Counted from the stretch's first letter, positions 32,993 to 41,476 are shown. The stretch: 64,000 nucleotides of DNA from Fibrobacter succinogenes (GCA_902779055.1 CACZAD010000007.1:186001-250000), one strand, 5' to 3'. Notes: a model not told the origin generated them from the letters alone. Numbers and translations are program-made.

Positions 32993-34354
32993 TTAAACCT
33001 CAGCTACAAGCTTGTCAAACACCTGTCCGCGGACTTTGTAATTCTTGAACAGCCCAAAGCTTGCGCATGCGGGGCTCATGATTACCGTTCCGCCTTCGCC
33101 TATGTTCAAACTGTCTGCAAAAGCTTCTTCGAGTGTGGGGAAGATGGCTGTCTTGATTCCCGCTTCATCCACGCCGGCCTTTTTCAAGTCGGCGAGCATG
33201 CGTTCTGCCGTTGCGCCGATGAGCGCGATTTGCTTCAGGTTCGGGCGTTCCTTCACTAAGATGTTCGAAAGTTCTGTGAAGTCTGCGTTCTTTTCGGAAC
33301 CGCCGAGAATCAAGGCGAACGGACGCTTCATGCTGCCGGTTGCTGCAATCGTTGCGTCCGGGCGTGTCGCATAACTGTCGTTGTAGAATTCAATGCCGTT
33401 CTTTTCACCTTTGAATTCCATGCGGAAGGGGAGAGTCTCGTAGCTCTTGAGCGCTTCGAACGCATCTGCGACTTTGATTCCCAAAGCCTTCACGGCAAGT
33501 GTTGCTGCGGCCATGTTTTCGAGCTGGTAAATGCCGCGAACCTTGCAGTCGGCAAGTTCCAAAACATCGTTTCCAATCGTGAGCGTGGCGCCATCAATTA
33601 CGGCATCTCCGTCACCGGCGCTAGGACCGTCTGCGAGGCTTACGGCGTACTTTGTCTTGGCCGGGCTTTCCGATGCAATTTTTGCAGTCGGTTCAGCATC
33701 CTTCAGATAAACGCAAGTGCCTTCACGCTTTTGCCAACGCACGAGATTTGCCTTTGCATCGCGATATTCTTCAACGCTCTTGTGCCAGTCCAGATGTTCC
33801 GTCGAAACTCGCAGTACGACGCCTACGTCCGGCGATACAGACAAAGTCATCAGCTGGAAGCTCGAAAGTTCCAAGATGCTGATGCGGTCCGGAGTTTCGT
33901 CTTCGAGCAAGTCCAATGCCGGCACGCCAAAGTTTCCGCCAATGGCGTTTGCTTTACCGCATTTGTCCAAAATGTGGCTGATCATGCTTACGGTAGAACC
34001 CTTGCCGAGCGTACCCGTCACGCCGACAACTTTTGTGGAACGAGTTTGTTCTAAAAACAGCTGGATCTGGCTTGTCATGAGTCCGCCGTTCATCTGGAAC
34101 TGGAACAGTTCCTTGCTCATCGGATAAACGCCTGCTGAACGCACTACCGTCACGCAGTCTTTGAGACCGTCCAAATAGTTCTCGCCGCTGCTTACCTTGA
34201 CATTCACGCCTGCAGGGACTTGCGGCAAGTTTACCGGGTTCTTGTCCATCACGACAATGTCCTTGACACCTTCGCGGAAAAGGTAACGCAACGTGCTCTG
34301 GCCTTCGACGCCAAAGCCCAAAATTCCAACTGGAGAAACGAGTGTGTTCTGCAT
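32993..34354 (-). CDS. murD: UDP-N-acetylmuramoylalanine--D-glutamate ligase
   Basis: 453 aa, standard MurD length. Adds D-Glu to UDP-MurNAc-L-Ala in cytoplasmic peptidoglycan synthesis. N-terminal Rossmann motif GILGFGVEGQSTL, Mur-ligase ATP loop VGVTGTLGKGSTVSMI (about 110-125), central ELSSFQL and HLDWH, and the C-terminal NDSYATRPDATIAA and LGGSEKNADF. It stands alone here, outside a division and cell-wall cluster, between tRNA-Leu copies. A ribosome-like AAGGA lies before the ATG. Confidence 0.96.
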   Translation of the reverse strand: MQNTLVSPVGILGFGVEGQSTLRYLFREGVKDIVVMDKNPVNLPQVPAGVNVKVSSGENYLDGLKDCVTVVRSAGVYPMSKELFQFQMNGGLMTSQIQLFLEQTRSTKVVGVTGTLGKGSTVSMISHILDKCGKANAIGGNFGVPALDLLEDETPDRISILELSSFQLMTLSVSPDVGVVLRVSTEHLDWHKSVEEYRDAKANLVRWQKREGTCVYLKDAEPTAKIASESPAKTKYAVSLADGPSAGDGDAVIDGATLTIGNDVLELADCKVRGIYQLENMAAATLAVKALGIKVADAFEALKSYETLPFRMEFKGEKNGIEFYNDSYATRPDATIAATGSMKRPFALILGGSEKNADFTELSNILVKERPNLKQIALIGATAERMLADLKKAGVDEAGIKTAIFPTLEEAFADSLNIGEGGTVIMSPACASFGLFKNYKVRGQVFDKLVAEV

Positions 34355-34428
34355 AAAAATCCTTGATGTAATTTCAATTAAAATTTAGCAACCCTTACCA
34401 CAAATGGGCGACCTGAGAATCAAAAACA

Positions 34429-34456
34429 AAAAAATCCGTTCTCTTTCGAGAGCGGA
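34429..34456 (-). terminator. Terminator of the functional tRNA-Leu
   Basis: On the minus strand TCCGCTCTC-GAAA-GAGAACGGA followed by seven T. It differs from the terminator attached to the decayed copies. Confidence 0.8.
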
Positions 34457-34464
34457 CTTCTGAA

Positions 34465-34548
34465 TGCGGTCGGACAGACTTGAACTGTCATGAGATTGCT
34501 CCCACTAGCACCTCAAGCTAGCGTGTCTACCAATTCCACCACGACCGC
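34465..34548 (-). tRNA. leuU: tRNA-Leu(GAG), intact copy
   Basis: 84 nt with a 7-bp acceptor GCGGTCG/CGACCGC, D-arm GTGGAATTGGTAGACAC, anticodon arm CTAGC-TTGAGGT-GCTAG (anticodon GAG, reads CUC/CUU), long class II variable arm GGGAGCAATCTC, T-arm GACAG-TTCAAGT-CTGTC and discriminator A. CCA is not encoded. It follows secG, as leuU(GAG) does in E. coli and Pseudomonas, a deeply conserved order. The secG gene ends in a hairpin lacking a T-run, so the tRNA is probably cut from a tpiA-secG-leuU transcript. Confidence 0.93.
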
Positions 34549-34556
34549 AGAGCTTA

Positions 34557-34586
34557 GTTTGCCGCAACGTTTCCGGTGCGGCAAAC
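34557..34586 (-). other. Hairpin between secG and tRNA-Leu, without T-run
   Basis: Perfect 10-bp stem GTTTGCCGCA/TGCGGCAAAC. No U-tract follows on the minus strand, so a processing or stability element is likelier than a terminator. Confidence 0.55.
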
Positions 34587-34595
34587 TACAAACTC

Positions 34596-35084
34596 TTACT
34601 TCGTTGCTTTCTTCTTGGCTTTCTTAGCCTTCGAAGCTTCAGCCGGTGCAGCTTCTGCTGCCGGAGCCGGAGCGGCTTCAACAGCGGCCGGAACTTCGGC
34701 CTTCACTTCTGCCGGTGCCGGAGCAGCCGGTGCAGCTTCTGCCGGAGCGTTGAAAGTTGCCGGGAGGGCCGGAACTTCCGGAGCGGCCTGTTCTGCAGCG
34801 CTTTCGCGAGTAGCCTTCTGCATTGCAGATTCTTCAACAGCTTGATCCTGCTTGGCGGTAATGAGGCCAAGAGCGAAAACCACGATGAAGAAAATCACAG
34901 CAACGACACGAGTCAACTTCTGGATGAAGGTCGCTGCGCCGGCGGTAGAAAATGCAGATTGCGAAGTCATGCCACCGAGACCTGCCAAACCGCCCATCTT
35001 GTCGTTCTGGACGAGAACGAGGAGAGAGAGGAAGAAGCAGAGAAACACGTGGAGGACGATCAATACCCAAAAGAGAGTTGTCAT
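34596..35084 (-). CDS. secG: SecG translocon subunit with long Ala/Pro-rich tail
   Basis: 162 aa. The first 75 residues are a normal SecG: two membrane helices (about 2-24 and 56-76) with the LVLVQNDKMGGLAGLGG loop and TRVVAVIFFIV. It assists SecYEG protein export in the inner membrane. The remaining 85 residues are a low-complexity Ala/Pro/Glu tail ending KAKKAKKKATK, not found in ordinary SecG proteins of about 75-110 aa; its basic end might touch the ribosome or membrane (inference). Placed 24 bp after tpiA on the same strand, with tRNA-Leu next. Confidence 0.93.
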   Translation of the reverse strand: MTTLFWVLIVLHVFLCFFLSLLVLVQNDKMGGLAGLGGMTSQSAFSTAGAATFIQKLTRVVAVIFFIVVFALGLITAKQDQAVEESAMQKATRESAAEQAAPEVPALPATFNAPAEAAPAAPAPAEVKAEVPAAVEAAPAPAAEAAPAEASKAKKAKKKATK

Positions 35085-35108
35085 TTGTGACGTTCCTTTC
35101 GTTAAAAA

Positions 35109-35870
35109 TTACTTGGCTTCAGCAGCGTCGATGATTGCCTTGAAGGTGTCAGCCTTGAGGCCTGCACCACCAATGAGACCGCCGTCGATGTCCTTCTGAG
35201 CGAGGAGGCCCGGAGCGTTTGCGCCCTTCATGGAGCCACCGTACTGGATGCGCATGCCTTCAGCAACAGCTTCGCCGTAGATTTCCTTCACGACGGAACG
35301 TGCATAAGCCTGCGTGTCCTGAGCCTGTTCGTCCGTAGCGGTAACGCCGGTACCGATTGCCCAAACCGGTTCGTAAGCGAGAACGCACTTTGCAGCGTCT
35401 TCAGCAGAAACGTCCTTGAAAGCACCCTTGATCTGGAGGCCGAGGACTTCCTTCAAGATGCCGCCGTTGCGCTGGTCGAGAGTTTCGCCAATGCAGATGA
35501 TCGGCTTGAGGCCAGCTTCGAGAGTCTTCTTGACCTTGAGGTTCACGGTTTCTTCCGTTTCGTGGAAGTACTGACGCTGTTCGGAGTGACCGATGATCAC
35601 GTATTCAGCACCGATTTCCTTGACCATATCAATGGAAACCTTACCCGTATATGCGCCCTGGTCCTTCCAGTGAATGTCCTGGATAGCGAGCTTCACGTTC
35701 GTGCCCTTGACGACGTCTGCAACCTTAGCAGCGGCGAGGTAGGTCGGAGCGATGACCACTTCGGTCTTCTTCACGTCCTTGACAGCTTCAACGATGTCCT
35801 TAGCGAGCTGAACGGATTCGCTAACGGTCTTGTTCATCTTCCAGTTACCAGCAATAATGTACTGACGCAT
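35109..35870 (-). CDS. tpiA: Triosephosphate isomerase
   Basis: 253 aa, normal length. Interconverts dihydroxyacetone phosphate and glyceraldehyde-3-phosphate. Catalytic residues are visible: N-x-K in AGNWKMNKT (Asn10/Lys12), His in IIGHSEQRQ and Glu in VLAYEPVWAIGTG, plus the phosphate loop GGSMKGAN. Start fixed by AAGGAG upstream. The promoter at 35910-35938 appears to use the edge of a dispersed repeat as its -35. First gene of tpiA-secG-leuU. Confidence 0.97.
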   Translation of the reverse strand: MRQYIIAGNWKMNKTVSESVQLAKDIVEAVKDVKKTEVVIAPTYLAAAKVADVVKGTNVKLAIQDIHWKDQGAYTGKVSIDMVKEIGAEYVIIGHSEQRQYFHETEETVNLKVKKTLEAGLKPIICIGETLDQRNGGILKEVLGLQIKGAFKDVSAEDAAKCVLAYEPVWAIGTGVTATDEQAQDTQAYARSVVKEIYGEAVAEGMRIQYGGSMKGANAPGLLAQKDIDGGLIGGAGLKADTFKAIIDAAEAK

Positions 35871-35909
35871 GATTTAACTCCTTGAGAGGTTTAAAATTTA
35901 ACGCGCGTA

Positions 35910-35938
35910 AATGTAGAAAAACCTCTTACTACTGTCAC
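35910..35938 (-). promoter_or_regulatory. tpiA promoter with repeat-derived -35
   Basis: On the minus strand GTGACA, 17-bp spacer, TACATT. The GTGACA is the end of the TGTCA palindrome at 35933-35962. Confidence 0.55.
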
Positions 35939-35962
35939 CCCGGACTCAGTTCCGGGGCCACC
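35933..35962. repeat. TGTCA-type palindrome upstream of tpiA
   Basis: TGTCACCCCGGACT...TCCGGGGCCACC; overlaps the predicted tpiA -35 box. Confidence 0.85.
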
Positions 35963-35968
35963 TTTTTA

Positions 35969-36001
35969 TAAAAAAATGCCCCTCGGCGTTAAACCAAGGG
36001 G
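35969..36001 (-). terminator. Terminator of the BamE-like lipoprotein gene
   Basis: On the minus strand CCCCTTGG...CCGAGGGG then CATTTTTTT. Confidence 0.75.
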
Positions 36002-36038
36002 TGCAGTTTTGTTTAGCTTGTCGGCTATACGGGAAAAA

Positions 36039-36482
36039 CTAGTGATCGTAGTTGCTCGAACGGCTGGAAGCCGGGGCCGGAGAGCCGCCGTAGCGGTCGC
36101 CTTCCATCTTGTCGAGAATCTTTTCGCCTTCGTAGCCTTTCAAACGGGCCTGTTCCGGGTACTTCCAGAAAAGACGCGTGATGAGCTTGCCTTCGCGGGT
36201 GAAGTATTCCCAAATCATGCCGTCAGCCGTTTCGTGGTCGGGAGGTCCCCAGAGGAGGTTGACCATGTCCGTGGTCATGCCTTCTTCAACGTAGCCCTGC
36301 TTGAAGGTGTTCTGCAGGTGCTTGTCGATGCCCATGCTTTCCTTCGAAATGAAGTATTCGCGTTCGTATTCGTTCTGGCCGACACCGCGTTCAATGAGAA
36401 CCGGGGACGAATACTTGTTATTCGTACATCCGAACAGCATGAACGCGCCAAGCGTGATTATGCACAGATGGGAAAATTTCAT
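36039..36482 (-). CDS. Lipoprotein with SmpA/OmlA (BamE-like) motif
   Basis: 147 aa. Lipoprotein signal with lipobox MLFGC (Cys19). The segment VEEGMTTDMVNLLWGPPDHE (about 66-85) followed by IWEYFTREG matches the GM-t-xx-V-x-x-x-(L/W)G-P pattern of SmpA/OmlA/BamE domains. Such proteins help outer-membrane assembly or inhibit enzymes; here the link to BAM is only suggested. Good AAGGAG before the ATG. Single gene with its own terminator. Confidence 0.7.
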   Translation of the reverse strand: MKFSHLCIITLGAFMLFGCTNNKYSSPVLIERGVGQNEYEREYFISKESMGIDKHLQNTFKQGYVEEGMTTDMVNLLWGPPDHETADGMIWEYFTREGKLITRLFWKYPEQARLKGYEGEKILDKMEGDRYGGSPAPASSRSSNYDH

Positions 36483-36585
36483 TGGATCTCCTTGTGGCTT
36501 CGTAAACCGAAGTTATGTATTTGATGACCACAAAATAAGAATTTATTGTGCGAGTAGCTAAATAATTTTTAGATTTTACACCGAA

Positions 36586-37572
36586 ATGAACAAGATTGTC
36601 GCTTTGTTTAAAATTATTTTACTTAATGTGGCGATTTGGGGCTCGGTGTCCTTTGCTGCGATGAACTTTGACCAGTCCAGTTTGGTGGGTCTCCGTTATG
36701 GACCGAACCTTTCTTGGGGCGGCATGGTGAATACCCCGGTCGTTTGGGGACAGTGGGTGCCGCAAGGCGTCATGGGACTTCGATACACGTGGCTTGAACC
36801 ATTGGACCAAGTTGATTATGGCTCACCGCTTGGCATTGCATCTTCGTACCTCAAGATGGATGCTTCGCTTGAAGTTTCGCCGTTCTATGGGGGCTTCCGT
36901 GCAGGGCTTGGGCTCCGTCCGTTCAAGATAAACCCGCAAATCGAACTCAATTTTATTTACGAAAGCTTCTTTTACTTCAAGTCCAATATCGAAATGGTCA
37001 ACGCCGACGTGAAGGGCGGCGGCCGTATCGCGGCAACCTGGAATTCCGATTACATCCTGGACAACATTTGGCGTTCGGATAATGCCGAGTTCGATTACGC
37101 ACAGCTCTTTGACATGAGCATTGATATCAGCTATAACCTGCCGCGTGGGAGTGTTATTGGTCTTGGGGCGCACTATGTGCTTTCTGATATCAGCACGGAC
37201 TTCGATGGCAAAAGCTACGATTACGAACGCAACATTCCGGTTTTTAGCCGCGACTACATCGTAGAACTGCAAAGCTACGGCCGTTTCCCGGTTTCAAGTC
37301 TAGTCTCGATCGTTTACGATGGACTGTACGTCAAGACGGGGCTTTTGCGCAGTGGCGGCAGCGTCAAGAAGGAATCGCTCAGCTACAGAATGGCGCTTTT
37401 GGGAACTCATTTTACGTGGCAGAACGGCCTTCGTAATTTTATCGTCAAAGTTGGCAAGTGGGGGCGTGACAAGAAACGTTTTTACAACGGATCATTTGCT
37501 CAGCAGCTCCTCATTCAGCTTGAGTATAAGGGGTATTTTTCGTTCCCCCTCCACAGTGATTCTTCCAAATGA
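36586..37572 (+). CDS. Predicted outer-membrane beta-barrel protein, unknown
   Basis: 328 aa, signal peptide ending near SFA-AM. The mature part alternates polar and hydrophobic residues with frequent aromatic and glycine positions (LRYGPNLSWGG, GGFRAGLGLRPFKI, SVIGLGAHYVLSD), as in an outer-membrane barrel. No family recognised. Its last 81 bp overlap, tail to tail, the 3' end of the opposite-strand gene 37492-38280, so both stop codons lie inside the other gene. Confidence 0.6.
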   Translation: MNKIVALFKIILLNVAIWGSVSFAAMNFDQSSLVGLRYGPNLSWGGMVNTPVVWGQWVPQGVMGLRYTWLEPLDQVDYGSPLGIASSYLKMDASLEVSPFYGGFRAGLGLRPFKINPQIELNFIYESFFYFKSNIEMVNADVKGGGRIAATWNSDYILDNIWRSDNAEFDYAQLFDMSIDISYNLPRGSVIGLGAHYVLSDISTDFDGKSYDYERNIPVFSRDYIVELQSYGRFPVSSLVSIVYDGLYVKTGLLRSGGSVKKESLSYRMALLGTHFTWQNGLRNFIVKVGKWGRDKKRFYNGSFAQQLLIQLEYKGYFSFPLHSDSSK

Positions 37573-38280
37573 TTTAGGCACCGGCAATAACATCTTGGGC
37601 TTCTTTTTCTTGAAGATCGGGTCAACCACAAGAGCCTGAGCCGGGTATGCCGAACGAATCCAGATGATCCCTCCATAGTTGTCGCTTGCGACATTCACGA
37701 GAGTGGGGAGGGTTTCGCCTGCGTAAGAACGCCATTTAGAAATGGTGAAGTAGCGGGATTTTTTGAAGGCTCCGTGCATGACCGCCTTTTCGGGGAGGGC
37801 AAGGGAGTCGAGGACGAGGCTCCACCAGGTCATCGAGTTTGCCGTGGCGAGAACATTTGGATTCTGGTCTTGTCTCAAAGAATCCGGGCACTTGAAATAG
37901 CCGTTGGCAAGGAGTTCCAGATCGTCCAGCCTCAGAGGTGTATTGCCGATGCTTTCTCTGAGGTGGTGGAGGCCGAGCTGTCTTTTCAATTTCTCTTTGC
38001 CGATTTCCATATAACGGTAGCGGCCAGCCGTAATGTATGTGAATTTGGGCTTTTCGTAAGGGGTGACAAAGAATGTGTCAAGAGCTTCGCTGTGGTGTCG
38101 CCATTCGATCGAAACGCTCGTCCGGTTCTTTTCTTCGTTGACGAACTTGCCTTCGATGTTTATGACCATGGAGGAATTTGTTAAAAGGCGCGGGCAGGTC
38201 TTTTTCTTGCCAGTTTGAGCCATAAGGGGAATGGCTACAATGCAGATGACGGTTATTATCAGTTTTGCGCTTTTAATCAT
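37492..38280 (-). CDS. Secreted or periplasmic hypothetical protein
   Basis: 262 aa, signal peptide MIKSAKLIITVICIVAIPLMA. The mature protein is basic with few cysteines and no recognised domain; NPNVLATANSMTWWSLVLDSL and GGIIWIRSAYPAQALVVDP are the most hydrophobic parts. A TATATT box ends 6 nt before the ATG, giving a nearly leaderless message. Its 3' end overlaps the convergent barrel gene by 81 bp. Confidence 0.6.
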   Translation of the reverse strand: MIKSAKLIITVICIVAIPLMAQTGKKKTCPRLLTNSSMVINIEGKFVNEEKNRTSVSIEWRHHSEALDTFFVTPYEKPKFTYITAGRYRYMEIGKEKLKRQLGLHHLRESIGNTPLRLDDLELLANGYFKCPDSLRQDQNPNVLATANSMTWWSLVLDSLALPEKAVMHGAFKKSRYFTISKWRSYAGETLPTLVNVASDNYGGIIWIRSAYPAQALVVDPIFKKKKPKMLLPVPKSFGRITVEGERKIPLILKLNEELLSK

Positions 38281-38357
38281 ACAATTAATATAAATAAATG
38301 TTATTACATCCCGTTGGCCAAAAAATGCTAATTGTGCGTAAATTTAGTATAAAAGAA

Positions 38358-38410
38358 AACCCCAGTACTTCCTAAATGGCTAAAAAGGGAGTACCGGGGT
38401 TTGTTTTTTT
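38358..38410 (-). terminator. recA terminator
   Basis: Long stem AACCCCAGTACTTCC/GGGAGTACCGGGGTT with a 14-nt loop; T-rich on both strands. Confidence 0.8.
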
Positions 38411-38423
38411 CAGGAAGAAAATT

Positions 38424-39524
38424 TTATGCGTCTTCTTGGATGCTTTCGCCTTCGCCGTCATCACCGATGTCGACGGATTCGTTTTCACCCAGCTTGAAGA
38501 GTTCCACGTCCTTCATGCTTTCGCGGATCTTCTGCTCGATTTCGTTGCAGAGGTCGGCGTTATCCTTCAAGAAGAGTCTGGTGTTTTCGCGACCCTGACC
38601 GATGCGTTCGTTGTTGTAACTGAACCAGGAACCGCTCTTCTGGATGATGTCCAGTTCGCAGGCGAGGTCGAGGATGGAAGCTTCGCGGGAAATGCCCACG
38701 CCGTAGAGAATGTCGAATTCGCACTGCGTGAACGGAGCGGCGACCTTGTTCTTCACGATCTTCACGCGGGTGCGGTTACCGATCACTTCTTCGCCGTTCT
38801 TGATGGCGGCGATGCGGCGGATGTCGATGCGCTGCGTGGCGTAGAACTTGAGGGCGTTACCGCCGGTGGTCGTTTCCGGGTTGCCGAACATCACACCGAT
38901 CTTCATACGGAGCTGGTTGATGAACAGCATGCAGGTGTTCGACTTGGAGAGAATGCCGGTGAGCTTGCGGAGGGCCTGGGACATAAGGCGTGCCTGGAGA
39001 CCCACGTGGTTGTCGCCCATTTCGCCGTTGATTTCGGCCTGCGGAACAAGGGCTGCGACGGAGTCCACGACGATGATGTCGATGGCGCCAGAACGTACGA
39101 GCGTTTCGGCAATGTCCAAAGCCTGTTCACCCGTGTCCGGCTGGGAAACGAGGAGCGATTCGATGTCGACACCGAGCTTGCGGGCGTAGACGGCGTCAAA
39201 GGCGTGTTCTGCGTCGATGAAGGCTGCTACACCGCCGAGCTTCTGGGCTTCGGCAATGGCGTGGAGTGCAAGTGTCGTCTTACCGGAAGATTCCGGTCCG
39301 TAGATTTCGATGATACGGCCACGGGGGAATCCGCCTACGCCAAGAGCCATGTCCAACTGAATGCATCCAGTCGGGATAACGGGGATATCTTCGACGGGTT
39401 GCTGTCCGAGAGCCATGATCGAACCTTTACCATAATTCTTTTCGATTTGGGCGATTGCTGCTTCAACTGCTTTTGCCTTTTCGCTGGAAAGGTTGCTTGT
39501 CGGTGTGTTTGTTTTTTTAGCCAT
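38424..39524 (-). CDS. recA: RecA recombinase
   Basis: 366 aa. Walker A GPESSGKT at 76-83, Walker [11 protein letters not shown], the L2 loop region [18 protein letters not shown] and an acidic C-terminal tail ([18 protein letters not shown]). It catalyses strand exchange and triggers LexA self-cleavage. GGAG precedes the ATG. It lies 40 bp after pncC (cinA family), a widely conserved pairing, but has its own promoter overlapping the pncC 3' end. Confidence 0.98.
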   Translation of the reverse strand: MAKKTNTPTSNLSSEKAKAVEAAIAQIEKNYGKGSIMALGQQPVEDIPVIPTGCIQLDMALGVGGFPRGRIIEIYGPESSGKTTLALHAIAEAQKLGGVAAFIDAEHAFDAVYARKLGVDIESLLVSQPDTGEQALDIAETLVRSGAIDIIVVDSVAALVPQAEINGEMGDNHVGLQARLMSQALRKLTGILSKSNTCMLFINQLRMKIGVMFGNPETTTGGNALKFYATQRIDIRRIAAIKNGEEVIGNRTRVKIVKNKVAAPFTQCEFDILYGVGISREASILDLACELDIIQKSGSWFSYNNERIGQGRENTRLFLKDNADLCNEIEQKIRESMKDVELFKLGENESVDIGDDGEGESIQEDA

Positions 39525-39554
39525 TATAGACTCCGTTTTATTTTGTTTTTTGTT

Positions 39555-39583
39555 AATATACTAATTAGTGAACTTTTGTGCAA
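39555..39583 (-). promoter_or_regulatory. recA promoter
   Basis: On the minus strand TTGCAC, 17-bp spacer, TATATT; overlaps the last codons of pncC (stop at 39565). Confidence 0.65.
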
Positions 39584-40095
39584 GTGCTTTTTTGGCTATT
39601 CAGCAAAAAAAGAAGCTTGCTCAATATCTTATACACGCTTTTTTCACGGATTTGTTCTCGATTTCCTGAAAAAATTTCGCAAAAAGCTTCATTTTGCAAA
39701 CTATTGGCGACACACATCCATACGGTACCGACAGGTTTTCCCGGTTCTGCACCGGTGGGGCCTGCAATTCCCGAAGTGGCTACCGCCCATTCGCAGTTGA
39801 ACTTTTTACGGGCGCCTTCAGCCATTGCCTTTACCGTTTGTTCGCTGACGGCACCGTATTTATCAAGAACATCCTCGCTCACTCCCAGCAAGTCGTGCTT
39901 GACTTCGTTCTGGTAAGCGACGATCCCGCCCATGAGAATGGCCGAAGAACCCGCTTCGTTGACGATGCTCGATGCGATAAGCCCGCCCGTGCAGGATTCC
40001 GCCGTCGCCATCATTTCACCGCGCTTGATCAGTTCTTCCTTGATTTTCATGGCAAGTTCGTGAATTTCGAGTTTGATATTGATTGTTTCGTTCAT
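39565..40095 (-). CDS. pncC: Nicotinamide-nucleotide amidase (CinA C-terminal domain family)
   Basis: About 176 aa. Signatures AESCTGGLIASSIV and ATSGIAGPTGAEPGKPVGTVW define the CinA C-terminal amidase, which converts NMN to nicotinate mononucleotide in NAD salvage. The stand-alone form without the N-terminal COG1058 domain corresponds to PncC. Among two adjacent ATGs and a longer open frame (to 40131), 40095 is chosen because it lies 7 nt after the -10 of a good promoter, the spacing seen at other predicted leaderless genes. Followed by recA. Confidence 0.88.
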   Translation of the reverse strand: MNETINIKLEIHELAMKIKEELIKRGEMMATAESCTGGLIASSIVNEAGSSAILMGGIVAYQNEVKHDLLGVSEDVLDKYGAVSEQTVKAMAEGARKKFNCEWAVATSGIAGPTGAEPGKPVGTVWMCVANSLQNEAFCEIFSGNREQIREKSVYKILSKLLFLLNSQKSTCTKVH

Positions 40096-40102
40096 CATTA
40101 CG

Positions 40103-40131
40103 CCTATAAAGTTAAAAACTGTAAGTGTCAA
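40103..40131 (-). promoter_or_regulatory. pncC promoter
   Basis: On the minus strand consensus TTGACA, 17-bp spacer, TATAGG; ATG 7 nt after the -10. Confidence 0.6.
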
Positions 40132-40195
40132 AAAAAGACATTTTTATAAAAACTTGAAAAAATTTTTCCACCCTACATTGTCATCCCGGCCTTTT

Positions 40196-40272
40196 TGTCA
40201 TCCCGGATTTGTACAAGTACAAAGCCCTTCGGCTCAGCTATGAAAATGCAAGCATTTTCGCAGCGTTCGCCT
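40196..40272 (+). repeat. Composite repeat: TGTCA head plus two variable hairpins
   Basis: TGTCATCCCGGA, hairpin TTTGTAC-AA-GTACAAA, spacer GCCCTTCGGCTCAGCTATG, hairpin AAAATGC-AA-GCATTTT, then CGCAGCGTTCGCCTT. A truncated TGTCATCCCGGCC precedes it at 40179. Both stems are perfect and close with AA. Confidence 0.75.
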
Positions 40273-40369
40273 TGGTTGCTTTTATTCCGCCATCAAGTGT
40301 CGCAAAATTAAATATCTTTTAGATTCCAGGTGCTATACGACTAAACTCTTTTTCTATATTCGCCTCAAA

Positions 40370-41467
40370 ATGATAAAAAAATCCTTCATAATGGCTCTTT
40401 GGGTGCTTTGTGTGTCTTTGTTTGCTGAGACTCCGGCCCCTGCTGTTGCTGATTCCCTGCAAGGGAACGCTCCAGTGGTTGCGCCTGCCGAAGCATCGTC
40501 TGTGGCCGAAGACGACTCGTCTGACGATGTAAGCCGGGATGAGCCTGCCGAGGAGGATTCCGAACCTGTCATGACGCCTTTGGTGAAGGGCAAGACGGGT
40601 ATCGTGGCTATTGATACGCTCCCTGTGAACGAATGGGACATCCCGACAAAGCGCAATTCGCTTTTGCACGCGATGCTTTTTAGCCTATTGCCCGGTGGTG
40701 GCCAGTATTATACGGAACACTATGTTCGTGGTGGATTCTTGACGGGTATCGAAGGACTCTTGATTTACGACATCTTTTTCAACAGGTCGTTCCAGCGGGA
40801 TAGGCTTTTGGACCGTGCCCGTCCATTCCAGGATTCCGTGCGCTATTTTACGTCAAAGATCCTAAATTCGCCAACCCGCGATAGCATTGGAGCTTATCAC
40901 GCCAAGCGCCTTGAATTCTTGGAGCGTGTCCGTGCGCAGAGCGACAAGAAAATGGAACAAGAAGACGTCCGTAAGGCCGAATTGGCATGGCTTATCGGCA
41001 TACATCTTTACGGAATGTTCGATACGTTTGGCATTTGGTTTAACAATAACCACAGAAGCACCGAGTACCGCGATATGAAAACGGCTGTGCTTTGGGGCTT
41101 GTTGCCGGGTGGCGGGCAAATCTTTAACCGTGACTTTGGTAAGGCCGGACTTGTCTATATGGGTATTCTTGGTGCTGCGGCGAGCGTCTCTACGTCGCAG
41201 AATATGGTTCGGTACTATCTCGACCGCAAGCATTTGATTGAAAAGGAAAGCCCGAATTCCGAGGAATACGAAAGGATCTCGGAACGAGTGACGTATTATC
41301 GAAAGAACCGCAATACCTACATTTGGGGCGGAGTCTTAATTTATCTATACTCCATTGCGGATGCCGCGGTCGATGCGCTCCTGAGTGATTTTGACAGTCC
41401 TCTGCACTTGGCGCTTCTTCCGAATTTTGATGGCGGTGCCCAGGCCGTCGCCACCTTCGACTTCTAA
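40370..41467 (+). CDS. DUF5683-like membrane protein with two LLPGGGQ repeats
   Basis: 365 aa, signal peptide (cleavage near LFA-ET), then an acidic Ala/Pro/Ser region. The core contains two copies of the DUF5683 motif: SLLPGGGQYYTEHYVRGG (about 104-121) and GLLPGGGQIFNRDFGKAG (about 244-261), each beside hydrophobic helices. A two-fold membrane protein of unknown function, common in Bacteroidota and relatives. TATATT lies 9 nt before the ATG, so the 5' UTR is at most a few bases. Confidence 0.75.
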   Translation: MIKKSFIMALWVLCVSLFAETPAPAVADSLQGNAPVVAPAEASSVAEDDSSDDVSRDEPAEEDSEPVMTPLVKGKTGIVAIDTLPVNEWDIPTKRNSLLHAMLFSLLPGGGQYYTEHYVRGGFLTGIEGLLIYDIFFNRSFQRDRLLDRARPFQDSVRYFTSKILNSPTRDSIGAYHAKRLEFLERVRAQSDKKMEQEDVRKAELAWLIGIHLYGMFDTFGIWFNNNHRSTEYRDMKTAVLWGLLPGGGQIFNRDFGKAGLVYMGILGAAASVSTSQNMVRYYLDRKHLIEKESPNSEEYERISERVTYYRKNRNTYIWGGVLIYLYSIADAAVDALLSDFDSPLHLALLPNFDGGAQAVATFDF

Positions 41468-41476
41468 CTCCTTGAT

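Noticed and set aside
39525-39600. LexA (SOS) operator at the recA promoter
   Set aside because: I looked for a TGC...GTGCA-type box in the recA upstream region; only isolated half-matches are present, so no operator is claimed.
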